This document shows positions 31,489 to 39,145 of a stretch of 64,000 nucleotides of DNA, in pieces (position 1 is the first letter of the stretch; every line of letters begins with the position of its first letter). The DNA lies in NCBI RefSeq assembly GCF_024539675.1, contig NZ_JAHHIT010000004.1:79240-143239 (forward strand), given 5' to 3'. Both the position numbers and the translations under genes were made by a program. The DNA is from Streptomyces hilarionis. GTDB lineage: Bacteria > Actinomycetota > Actinomycetes > Streptomycetales > Streptomycetaceae. Under the pieces are notes generated by a model. That model worked only from the letters and a program-made list of their open reading frames with translations, was not told where the DNA came from and made no database searches.

Positions 31489-32625
31489 ATGAAACCGCAC
31501 GTGTCTCCGCCGGCGTTCCGGGGCCGGTTGCACGATCCGCGCACCGCGACGTCGATCGGCCGCTGGCTCGGGGTGGCGTTCGCCCTGTGCTTCGTCACCG
31601 GGCTGATCAGTCATGTCATGCAGCATCCGCCCGCCTATGCGGCCGACCTCGTTCCGAGCCGCCCGGTCTGGGGGTACCGGCTCAGCCAGGGCCTGCACGT
31701 CGCCTCCGGCATCGCGGCCGTCCCGCTGCTGCTGGCCAAGCTGTGGACGGTGTATCCGCGTCTGTTCGTCCGGCCGGCGCTGAGGTCGGTCGGGCACGCC
31801 TGTGAGCGGCTGTCGGTGGCGGTGCTGGTCGCCGGCGCCGTCTTCGAGGTCTCGACCGGCCTGCTGAACACGGCCCAGTGGTACCCGTGGCCCTTCTCGT
31901 TCGTGCCCGTGCACTACGCGGTGGCCTGGCTCGTCGCCGGGGCGCTGGTGCTGCACGTGGCCGTCAAGGCGCCGGAGATCAGGGCGCACTGGACCCGCCG
32001 TTCGCCCGGGACGCTCGCCCTGCCCGCGCAGGACGGACCGGACCGGCGCTCGCTGCTGGCCTCGGTGGGCGCGGCGGTCGGAGCCGTCACGCTCACCACC
32101 GTGGGCCAGTCGTTCACCCCGCTCAAGGACTTCCTGCTGTTCGCGCCCCGCGATCCGGACAAGGGCCCCCAGTCGCTGCCCGTGAACCGCACCGCCGCGG
32201 CGGCCGGCGTCGGCAGGATCCCCGACGAGGCCTACCGGCTGGTGGTCTCCGGCCCGCGGCCCTACACCCTCACCCTGGACGAGCTGCGCGCCCTGCCGCA
32301 GCACGAGGTGGAACTGCCGATCGCGTGCGTCGAGGGATGGAGCAAGTCGGCGCGCTGGAGCGGCGTGCGCGTCGTCGATCTGCTGGAGCGTGCGCAGGCG
32401 CCGGACCATGCGCGGGTGCGGGTGGTGTCCTTGCAACTGCGCGGCGGCTACCGGGTGTCGGAGATGGGACGCGAGCACGCCCGCGACCCGCTGACCCTGA
32501 TCGCCCTGCGGCTGAACGGCGAGGAACTCGACGCCGACCACGGATATCCGGCGCGGCTCATCGCCCCGAACCGGCCGGGCGTGTTGCAGACCAAGTGGGT
32601 CGGCCGGCTGGAGGTGACGGCGTGA
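31489..32625 (+). CDS. Membrane-anchored molybdopterin-dependent oxidoreductase
   Basis: A 378-residue fusion. The N-terminal ~180 residues contain four membrane helices with His residues placed as in cytochrome b561-like subunits (FVTGLISHVMQHPP, GYRLSQGLHVASG, FVPVHYAVAWLVAGALVLHVAVK). After a RRSLLASVGAAVGAV helix the C-terminal domain is the sulfite oxidase/MsrP-type Mo-cofactor fold with PIACVEGWSKSARWSG, where the Cys would ligate molybdenum, and GYRVSEMGREHA. Electrons could pass between the haem and Mo domains. ATG 31489 follows GATGGGGAC. The stop overlaps the next gene by four bases. Confidence 0.82.
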   Translation: MKPHVSPPAFRGRLHDPRTATSIGRWLGVAFALCFVTGLISHVMQHPPAYAADLVPSRPVWGYRLSQGLHVASGIAAVPLLLAKLWTVYPRLFVRPALRSVGHACERLSVAVLVAGAVFEVSTGLLNTAQWYPWPFSFVPVHYAVAWLVAGALVLHVAVKAPEIRAHWTRRSPGTLALPAQDGPDRRSLLASVGAAVGAVTLTTVGQSFTPLKDFLLFAPRDPDKGPQSLPVNRTAAAAGVGRIPDEAYRLVVSGPRPYTLTLDELRALPQHEVELPIACVEGWSKSARWSGVRVVDLLERAQAPDHARVRVVSLQLRGGYRVSEMGREHARDPLTLIALRLNGEELDADHGYPARLIAPNRPGVLQTKWVGRLEVTA

Positions 32626-33071
32626 AGGCGGCGCGGGTGCTGGTGGGCACGGCCGGTGTGGCGCTCATGGGCGTCGGCGGCTACCTGTTGGCGGACGTGC
32701 GTGACCCGATCGGCGTGCTGGTCTGGCTGGGCGGGGCCGTCCTCCTGCACGACCTGGTCGTCGCTCCCGCGGTGCTGCTGGCCGGGCTGGTGCTGGTGCG
32801 CCGGCGGGCGAGGGGACCGGTGCGCGGGGCTCTGCTCGTCGCGGGAGCGCTGACGGCGGTGGCGCTGCCGGTGCTGCTGCGACCGGGCAGGACGGCCAAC
32901 CCGTCGGTGCTGCCGCTCGACTACCCGCGCAACTGGCTGATCGCCCTGGCGGCCGTGGCCGCGGGGACGGCGTTGTGGGCGGCCGGGCGGCAGGTCGTGC
33001 ACGGGCGGCGGCGACCCGACCGATCCGACCGACCCGACCGATCCGACCGACCCGACCGACCCGGCCGGTGA
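32622..33071 (+). CDS. Small membrane protein in the molybdopterin oxidoreductase operon
   Basis: A 149-residue protein with four hydrophobic segments (VGTAGVALMGVGGYLLAD, PIGVLVWLGGAVLLHDLVVAPAVLLAGLVLV, GALLVAGALTAVALPVLL, NWLIALAAVAAGTALWAAG). No family recognised. The C-terminal tail is a run of PDRSDR units encoded by short GACCGA-type DNA repeats. GTG 32622 overlaps the oxidoreductase stop, so translation is coupled and it may be an accessory membrane subunit (inference). Confidence 0.7.
   Translation: MKAARVLVGTAGVALMGVGGYLLADVRDPIGVLVWLGGAVLLHDLVVAPAVLLAGLVLVRRRARGPVRGALLVAGALTAVALPVLLRPGRTANPSVLPLDYPRNWLIALAAVAAGTALWAAGRQVVHGRRRPDRSDRPDRSDRPDRPGR
33010..33068 (+). repeat. Short tandem CCGACCGA-type repeats
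   Basis: Low-complexity repeats (GACCCGACCGATCC units) at the 3' end of the membrane-protein gene encode the Pro-Asp-Arg-Ser tail. They probably arose by slippage. Confidence 0.6.
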
Positions 33072-33204
33072 CGCGCCGGTCCGGCCGCCCGACGCACCGT
33101 CACGCGCCCGTCGCAGGCGACGCGGACAGGCGACGTCTTACAGGTGTCTTACGCGTGCCCCCGTGGCCGGGGCGGCAGCGCCGCCGCGCCCCTAGCGTGA
33201 GCGG

Positions 33205-33825
33205 ATGAGTTCTCTGCGCACCGCGCGCGTCATGGCGCTGGTCACCGCCCCGCCGCTGCTGCTGGCCGCCGCGGGCCTGGTGCACCCCCGTCATCTGACG
33301 CCGGCGACGGCGGGCGACTGGGCGGGGCTGCACATCGCCCTGCTGCCCGTCTTCCCCCTCCTCGTCCTCGGTCTGGTGGTCCCGTTGTGGGGAAGGCCGC
33401 GCCGGGACGCGGACGGGGTGCTGACCGTGCTCGTGTGGGCCGGCTGCCTCTGCTTCGCCGCGTACTACTCCGGTCTGGACGCGGTGGCGGGCATCTCCGC
33501 CGGGACGGTGGTGGAGCACGGTGTGCACGGGGCGGCCGGGCGACTGTTCGCCACCGGCGACGCACTGGGCCTGACGGGGGTGTACGGGCTGGCCGTCGCC
33601 TCCCTCGCGTGCAGCGCGGCGCTCTGGCGGCGGCACGGCGTCCGGGTCCTGCCGGGCGCGGTCGTCCTGCTCGCCGCGTGCTGGTCGTTCACCGACAGTC
33701 ATATCTTCTGGCCGAAGGGCGTGTTCACCATGGTGGGCTTCGCCGTGGCGTTCGCGTCGCTGACGGTGGCCGCGGGCCGGCCGGTCGAACGGGTGCGGGA
33801 ACCGGAAAGGCTTACGAACCCCTGA
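33205..33825 (+). CDS. Multi-pass membrane protein of unknown function
   Basis: A 206-residue protein with about six hydrophobic helices (VMALVTAPPLLLAAAGLVHP, IALLPVFPLLVLGLVVPLW, VLTVLVWAGCLCFAAYYSGLDAVAG, GLTGVYGLAVASLACSAAL, VLPGAVVLLAACWSF, GVFTMVGFAVAFASLTVAAG). The HPRHLTP and DSHIFWPKGVFTM loops are distinctive, but no named family comes to mind. ATG 33205. It sits between the oxidoreductase pair and the epimerase on the same strand, separated by about 130 and 54 bases. Confidence 0.65.
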   Translation: MSSLRTARVMALVTAPPLLLAAAGLVHPRHLTPATAGDWAGLHIALLPVFPLLVLGLVVPLWGRPRRDADGVLTVLVWAGCLCFAAYYSGLDAVAGISAGTVVEHGVHGAAGRLFATGDALGLTGVYGLAVASLACSAALWRRHGVRVLPGAVVLLAACWSFTDSHIFWPKGVFTMVGFAVAFASLTVAAGRPVERVREPERLTNP

Positions 33826-33878
33826 CGTCGGCGAGCGGAAGGGCCCACGACCGGGTCCGGGGCCCTACGGTCGGTGAC

Positions 33879-34931
33879 ATGTTGATCCTGGTCACCGGAG
33901 GTGCGGGCTTCATCGGCTCGCACGTCGTCACCGCTCTCCTCGGCGCCGGGCACGAGGTGCGCGTCCTCGACGCCCTGCTGCCCGCCGCACATCGCACCGC
34001 GCCCGACGTCCCCGCCGGGACGGACTGGCGACACGCCGACGTCCGCGACAGGGAGGCGGTCGCCGACGCCCTGCGAGGGGCGGACGCCGTCTGCCATCAG
34101 GCCGCGATGGTCGGACTCGGCAAGGACTTCGCCGACGCCCCGGACTACGTGGGCTGCAACGACCTCGGCACCGCCGTCCTCCTGGCCGCGATGGCCGAGG
34201 CGGGCGCGCGTCGGCTGGTGCTGGCGAGTTCGATGGTGGTCTACGGCGAGGGACGCTACGCGTGCTCCCGGCACGGCGTCGTGCGGCCCGGACCGCGCAG
34301 GGTCGACGACCTCGAGGCGGGCGGCTTCGAGCCCCCCTGTCCGCACTGCGGCGAGCCGCTGTCGCCCGGTCTGGTGGGAGAGGACGCCCCGGCCGATCCC
34401 CGCAACGTGTACGCGGCCACCAAACTGGCCCAGGAACACCTGGCCGCCGCCTGGGCGCGGGCGACCGGAGGGCGGGTCGCCGCCCTGCGCTACCACAACG
34501 TGTACGGCCCGGGCATGCCCAGGGACACCCCCTACGCGGGCGTCGCCTCCCTGTTCCGGTCCGCGCTCTCGCGCGGCGAGGCCCCGCGCGTCTTCGAGGA
34601 CGGCGGCCAGCGCCGCGACTTCGTGCACGTGCGCGACGTCGCGGGCGCCAACCTCGCGGCCCTGGACGGCCTGGACACAGCCGCGGACGGCGGCCTGCGG
34701 GCGTACAACGTCGGCAGCGGGGAGCCGCACACGGTGGGGGAGATGGCCGGTGCGCTGGCCCGGGCGTACGGCGGGCCCGAGCCGGTCGTCACGGGGGAGT
34801 ACCGGCTCGGCGACGTCCGCCACATCACCGCTTCCTCCGAGCGGCTGCGCGAGGAGTCGGGCTGGAAGCCCCTGGTTCCCTTCGCGCAGGGGATGACGGA
34901 GTTCGCGTCGGCGCCGCTGCGGGCCGGGTGA
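33879..34931 (+). CDS. NAD-dependent sugar-nucleotide epimerase/dehydratase
   Basis: A 350-residue extended SDR. The Rossmann motif is VTGGAGFIGSHVV at residues about 5-17; the active site has ASSMVVYG and the NVYAATK (YxxxK) motif; RYHNVYGPGMPR and RRDFVHVRDVA are typical of UDP-glucose 4-epimerase-like enzymes. An unusual insertion near residues 140-165 has CPHCGEP flanked by further Cys, possibly a metal knuckle. It probably supplies a sugar donor for the glycosyltransferases of the same block. ATG 33879. The 3' end overlaps the converging histidine kinase gene by 107 bases. Confidence 0.85.
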   Translation: MLILVTGGAGFIGSHVVTALLGAGHEVRVLDALLPAAHRTAPDVPAGTDWRHADVRDREAVADALRGADAVCHQAAMVGLGKDFADAPDYVGCNDLGTAVLLAAMAEAGARRLVLASSMVVYGEGRYACSRHGVVRPGPRRVDDLEAGGFEPPCPHCGEPLSPGLVGEDAPADPRNVYAATKLAQEHLAAAWARATGGRVAALRYHNVYGPGMPRDTPYAGVASLFRSALSRGEAPRVFEDGGQRRDFVHVRDVAGANLAALDGLDTAADGGLRAYNVGSGEPHTVGEMAGALARAYGGPEPVVTGEYRLGDVRHITASSERLREESGWKPLVPFAQGMTEFASAPLRAG

Positions 34932-36084
34932 CGGCGTCCGCCGCCCGGGCCACGCGACGGCGTCCGTCCTGCGCCACGACCGGCGGCAGATGCACCTCGA
35001 ACCGGCAGCCGCCCGGCACGTTGCACACCGCGGCGCGCCCCTGGTGGGCCTCCACGATGCCCCGCACGATGGCCAGCCCCAGGCCCGCGCCGGCCGGCGG
35101 GGTGCGGGCGTCGGTGCCGCGCCAGCCGGTGTCGAACACGCGGGGCAGGTCCTCCGGGGCGATCCCGCCGCAGCCGTCGGTCACCGACAGCACGACGCGG
35201 TCGGCCTCGCGGTGCGCCGAGACGGCGACCGTGCCGTCCGCGGGCGTGCGGCGGATCGCGTTGACGAGCAGGTTGGCCAGGACGCGGGACATCTCCCGGC
35301 CGTCGACCTCCACCGGAACGGCGTCGACCCCGTGGCCGACGAGACGCACCCCGTGTTCCCTGGCCAGGGCGTCGACTCCGGCGATGGCGTCGCCGACGAG
35401 GTCGTAGACGGACATCCGGGTCGGCGAGAGGGCGAGCACCCCGGCCTGGATGCGGGACAGCTCGAACAGGTCGCCGACCATGGAGCTCATCCGGCCGACC
35501 TCCGCGCGGATGCGGGTGAGGTAGGTCCGGGGGTCCTCGACCATGCCGTCCTCGAGGGCCTCGGTCATCGCCTGGAGACCGGCCAGCGGGGTGCGCAGGT
35601 CGTGCGAGATCCACGCCACCAGCTCACGCCGGGAGGCCTCCAGGGTGCGCTCCCGCTCCCGGGAGGCGGCGAGCTTGTCGCTGGTCGCGGCCAACTGGCG
35701 GCTGAGTTGCGCGAGTTCGGCGGTCGGCGCGGCGGCCGGCGGAGTGAAGCTGCCGTCCTCGCCCAGCGCGCGCGTGGCCTCGGCCAGCTCGCGGCTGCCC
35801 CGGACGACGCTGCGGCCCAGGAGCAGCGCCACGACCAGCGAGACGACCGCGGCCATCGAGCACACCATCGTGACGACCCACAGGTCGTGCTCGGAGAGGA
35901 ACATCGCGCGCGACACCAGCAGGGTCCCGGCGAGCATCGCGGCCACGGTGACGGCTGCGACCACGGCCAGGGAGAGGGAGACCGACCGGTTGCGCAGGGC
36001 GCGCAGGGCGGCCGCCCCCGCCAGTCCGGCGGCCGCCGCGCCGATCGCCGCGTAGAGCGCGATGAGGAGCGTGTCACCGGCCAT
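34825..36084 (-). CDS. Two-component sensor histidine kinase
   Basis: A 419-residue membrane kinase. Three helices at the N-terminus (LLIALYAAIGAAAAGLAGAAAL, LSLAVVAAVTVAAMLAGTLLV, LWVVTMVCSMAAVVSLVVALLLG) are followed by a HAMP-like linker, the H-box VAWISHDLRTPLAGLQAM, N-box VLANLLVNAIRRTP, and G-boxes DGCGGIAPEDLPRVF and AGLGLAIVRG. No large sensor domain is present, so it probably senses the membrane or an interacting protein. The last ~35 residues are Arg/Pro/Ala-rich and lie antisense to the end of the epimerase. It starts inside the end of the response regulator gene (11-base overlap), the normal coupled order. Confidence 0.9.
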   Translation of the reverse strand: MAGDTLLIALYAAIGAAAAGLAGAAALRALRNRSVSLSLAVVAAVTVAAMLAGTLLVSRAMFLSEHDLWVVTMVCSMAAVVSLVVALLLGRSVVRGSRELAEATRALGEDGSFTPPAAAPTAELAQLSRQLAATSDKLAASRERERTLEASRRELVAWISHDLRTPLAGLQAMTEALEDGMVEDPRTYLTRIRAEVGRMSSMVGDLFELSRIQAGVLALSPTRMSVYDLVGDAIAGVDALAREHGVRLVGHGVDAVPVEVDGREMSRVLANLLVNAIRRTPADGTVAVSAHREADRVVLSVTDGCGGIAPEDLPRVFDTGWRGTDARTPPAGAGLGLAIVRGIVEAHQGRAAVCNVPGGCRFEVHLPPVVAQDGRRRVARAADAVTRPAAAPTRTPSSPARREPGASSPTPRAAARRKR

Positions 36085-36799
36085 CGCCGACCTCGCCTTC
36101 CGGGCCGCCGGGGGCGTCGAAGCGGTAGCCGACGCCCCACACGGTGCTGATCAGGCGGGGGCGGGCCGGGTCGTCCTCGACCTTCTCGCGCAGCCGCCGC
36201 ACGTGCACGGTGACCGTCGACAGGTCGCCGAACTCCCAGCCCCAGACCCGCTGCATCAGCTGCTCCCGGCTCGTCGCCCGGCCGGGGTGCCGGATGAAGA
36301 ACTCAAGGAGGTCGAACTCCCGGATGGTGAGGGCCAGTTCGGCGCCGTCGCGGGTGGCGCGCCGGGCGGTGGGGTCCAGGGCGAGCGGTCCTGCGCGCAG
36401 CCACGTCCGCGCCGTTCCGGCCGGGGCGGCGGCCGGCGCGCCGGATCTGCGCAGCACCGACTCCACCCGCAGGACCAGTTCCCGTGGGCTGAAGGGCTTG
36501 GTGACGTAGTCGTCCGCGCCGACCTCCAGGCCGAGGATGCGGTCCTCCTCGTCGCCGCGCGCGGTCAGCATGATCACCGGAAGCGGTGCGGTCGCCCGGA
36601 TGCGGCGGCAGACCTCCAGCCCGTCCATGCCGGGGAGCATCAGGTCCAGCACGACCAGGTCGGGGGTGCGGTGGGCGGCCTGCGCCACGGCGGTGGGGCC
36701 GTCGGCGGCCACATCCACGGCGAAGCCCGCCCGGTCGAGGTATCCGGCGACGACCTCGGAGACGGTGGGGTCGTCATCGACGACGAGTACGCGTTTCAC
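36074..36799 (-). CDS. OmpR-family response regulator
   Basis: A 241-residue regulator paired with the histidine kinase. The receiver has VLVVDDDPTVSE (acidic pocket), the phospho-acceptor Asp in LVVLDLMLPGMDG, VIMLTARG (Thr) and YVTKPFSPREL (Lys). The C-terminal winged helix has LTIREFDLLEFFIRHPGRATSREQLMQRVWG and TVTVHVRRLREKVEDDP. The GTG at 36799 gives the canonical KRVLVVDDDP start; GTG 36814 is an alternative. Divergent from the glycosyltransferase operon with about 100 bases between, so that operon is a likely target. Confidence 0.9.
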   Translation of the reverse strand: MKRVLVVDDDPTVSEVVAGYLDRAGFAVDVAADGPTAVAQAAHRTPDLVVLDLMLPGMDGLEVCRRIRATAPLPVIMLTARGDEEDRILGLEVGADDYVTKPFSPRELVLRVESVLRRSGAPAAAPAGTARTWLRAGPLALDPTARRATRDGAELALTIREFDLLEFFIRHPGRATSREQLMQRVWGWEFGDLSTVTVHVRRLREKVEDDPARPRLISTVWGVGYRFDAPGGPEGEVGDGR

Positions 36800-36903
36800 A
36801 CCCCCGAGTCTCACACCGGGAGACCGTCGCGGACGGACGCGGCGGGCGACGTCAGGGTTCCGTAAGAACGCGAATTCCTTTATGTCGTATTTGCGTCCGT
36901 ACA

Positions 36904-37635
36904 GTGAGTGAGGTGATCAACACATCCCCCCCTTCCGTGGACGTCGTGCTGCCCTGCCTCGACGAGGCCGAGGCCCTGCCCTGGGTGCTGGAGCGGATCC
37001 CGCCCGGCTGGCGCGCGATCGTCGTCGACAACGGGTCCACCGACGGTTCCCCCGACATCGCCCGCGACCTGGGCGCCCAGGTGGTCCACGAAGCGCGGCG
37101 CGGCTTCGGCGCCGCCTGCCACGCGGGCCTCGCCGCGGCCACGGCCGACGTGGTGTGCTTCTGCGACTGCGACGCCTCCCTCGACCCCGGACTGCTGCCG
37201 GCCGTCGCCGGCCCCGTCCTCGACGACGCCGCGGACCTGGTCCTCGGCCGGCGCCGCCCCACCGCCCGCGGCGCCTGGCCCGTGCACGCTCGGCTGGCCA
37301 ACCTCGAACTGGCCCGCCTCGTGCGCCGCCGCACCGGGCTGGCGCTGCGCGACCTGGGGCCCATGCGCGCCGCCCGCCGTGAGGCCCTGCTGGCCCTGAG
37401 CCTGACCGACCGGCGCTCCGGCTACCCGCTGCAGATGGTGGTCCGCGCCGCCGACGCCGGCTGGCGGGTGACCGAGACCGACGTGCCCTACCGTCCCCGC
37501 ACGGGCCGTTCCAAGGTCACCGGCACCTGGCGCGGAGCATGGCAGGCCGTGCGCGACATGCGCGCCGTCCTCGCCGAGCCGCCGGCCGAGGCCGCGCCGG
37601 CCGGCGGTGCGAGCCTTCCGGGAGGCGTCCGATGA
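36904..37635 (+). CDS. Glycosyltransferase family 2
   Basis: A 243-residue GT-A enzyme. VDVVLPCLDEAEALPWVLERIP, IVVDNGSTDGSPDIA and the metal-binding CFCDCDASLDPGLL (DxD) are present, and the C-terminus YRPRTGRSKVTGTWRG is typical of polyprenol-phosphate sugar synthases such as dolichol-phosphate mannose synthase-like proteins. It may load a lipid carrier used by the downstream GT87 enzyme (inference). GTG 36904 or GTG 36913 could start it; there is no strong ribosome binding site. First of four genes that each overlap the next by four bases. Confidence 0.85.
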   Translation: MSEVINTSPPSVDVVLPCLDEAEALPWVLERIPPGWRAIVVDNGSTDGSPDIARDLGAQVVHEARRGFGAACHAGLAAATADVVCFCDCDASLDPGLLPAVAGPVLDDAADLVLGRRRPTARGAWPVHARLANLELARLVRRRTGLALRDLGPMRAARREALLALSLTDRRSGYPLQMVVRAADAGWRVTETDVPYRPRTGRSKVTGTWRGAWQAVRDMRAVLAEPPAEAAPAGGASLPGGVR

Positions 37636-38285
37636 GCCCGCGCCCCGCCGCCGCGAACCCGCTCACCCTGCTCGTCGTCGCGAAGCAGCCGCTGCCGGGC
37701 CGCGTCAAGACCCGCCTGACCCCGCCCTACACGCCGCACGAGGCCGCCGCCCTGGCCGAGGCCGCCCTGACCGACACACTGCACGCCGTGCTCCGCACAC
37801 CGGCCCGGCGTCGGGTGCTGGTCCTCGACGGAAGCCCCGGCGACTGGCTGCCGCCCGGTGTCGAGATCGCGCCCCAGGCGGCAGGCGGCCTCGACGAGCG
37901 CATCGCCGCCGCGTTCGAGCTCTGCGACGGCCCGGCGGTGCTGGTCGGCATGGACACTCCGCAGCTCACCCCCGACCTCCTGGCCGGGGTCGGCCACGAC
38001 GGGCACGACGCCTGGTTCGGCCCCGCCGTCGACGGCGGCTTCTGGGCCCTGGGCCTCGCCGAACCGGCCCGCGCCGGGGCGCTCGTGCGGGGTGTGGAGA
38101 TGTCCACCGAACGCACCGGAGCCGTCCAGCGCCGTCGACTCGTCGAAGCGGGCCTGAGCGTCGCGCAGCTGCCGACGCTGCGCGATGTGGACACGGCGGC
38201 CGACGCCGCCTCGGTGGCCGCGGACTGCCCGCCCGGCTCCCGCTTCGTCGCCGTCATGGCCTCCTTCGCGCAGGCCGTCCGGTGA
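37632..38285 (+). CDS. DUF2064 / TIGR04282 glycosyltransferase-like protein
   Basis: A 217-residue nucleotide-sugar-transferase-fold protein. LTLLVVAKQPLPGRVKTRLTPPYTPHEAA is the family's start, followed by DERIAAAFEL, VLVGMDTPQLTPDLL (DTP metal motif) and AWFGPAVDGGFWALGL. The family is named in some databases for arsenosugar biosynthesis, but in Streptomyces it recurs in this GT2-DUF2064-methyltransferase-GT87 operon. ATG 37632 overlaps the GT2 stop. Confidence 0.85.
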   Translation: MSPRPAAANPLTLLVVAKQPLPGRVKTRLTPPYTPHEAAALAEAALTDTLHAVLRTPARRRVLVLDGSPGDWLPPGVEIAPQAAGGLDERIAAAFELCDGPAVLVGMDTPQLTPDLLAGVGHDGHDAWFGPAVDGGFWALGLAEPARAGALVRGVEMSTERTGAVQRRRLVEAGLSVAQLPTLRDVDTAADAASVAADCPPGSRFVAVMASFAQAVR

Positions 38286-39145
38286 GCGAGGTCGCGCAGG
38301 ACGCGCGCACCGCCGTCACCGCACGGACCGACACCGTCGAGCGGACACCGCCCGGGAAGGACCACCTCCGCAGGACGCTCACCCTCCCGCTCCCGGCGAG
38401 TCCGCGAGGCGCCGGCCACCGCACGCCCGCCGAGCCGGGGGAGCCCTGGACCGACGACCCCTACGCCCGCGCGGTGCGGCGCGGCCGGGGCCCGCTGTAC
38501 CTGCGCCGTCTGACGACGTCCCTCACCGGCGCGCCCGACCTGCTGCCCCTGGACGTGGAGCGGTACTGCGCCGCGCCCGGCGCCGCCGACAGCGGGGTCC
38601 TGCACCGCTGTGCCGGGCCCGTCCTGGACGTGGGGTGCGGCCCGGGCCGGCTGGTCGCCGCGCTGTCCGCCCGGGGCATGACCGCGCTCGGCGTGGACGT
38701 CAGCCCCGCCGCCGTCGCGCTCACCCGGCGACGGGGCGCGAGCGCCCTGCGGCGGTCCGTCTTCGACCGGCTCCCCCGGGAGGGACGCTGGGGCACGGTC
38801 TTGTTGATGGACGGCAACGTCGGCATCGGCGGCGACCCGGCCGCGCTGCTTTCCCGCCTGCGCCGGCTGCTGCGTCCCGGCGGGCGGCTGCTGGTCGAGG
38901 CGGCCGCGCACGACGTGGACGAACGTCTCACGGTCCGCGTCGAGGACGCCGACGGCCGCCACGGACGTCCCTTCGCCTGGGCCCGGGTCGGCGCCACCGC
39001 GCTGCTGCACGCCGCCGACGCGACCGGCTGGATCCTCACCGGCCGCTGGACGAGCGAGGGCCGCGTCTTCCTGGAACTGCACCGCCCGGGCGCGGGCCCC
39101 GACGAGGTCCCCGCCCCGCGCGGGGGAGGACCGGGCCGCCCGTGA
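38282..39145 (+). CDS. Class I SAM-dependent methyltransferase
   Basis: A 287-residue cytoplasmic methyltransferase. SAM-binding motif I is VLDVGCGPGRLVAALSARGMTALGVDVSP near residues 113-140; motif II/III regions are WGTVLLMDGNVGIGGDP and LRPGGRLLVEA. The N-terminal ~70 residues are Arg/Pro-rich and include WTDDPYARAVRRGRGPLYLRRL. The acceptor is unknown; the operon suggests a sugar or lipid-linked glycan. GTG 38282 overlaps the DUF2064 stop. Confidence 0.85.
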   Translation: MSEVAQDARTAVTARTDTVERTPPGKDHLRRTLTLPLPASPRGAGHRTPAEPGEPWTDDPYARAVRRGRGPLYLRRLTTSLTGAPDLLPLDVERYCAAPGAADSGVLHRCAGPVLDVGCGPGRLVAALSARGMTALGVDVSPAAVALTRRRGASALRRSVFDRLPREGRWGTVLLMDGNVGIGGDPAALLSRLRRLLRPGGRLLVEAAAHDVDERLTVRVEDADGRHGRPFAWARVGATALLHAADATGWILTGRWTSEGRVFLELHRPGAGPDEVPAPRGGGPGRP

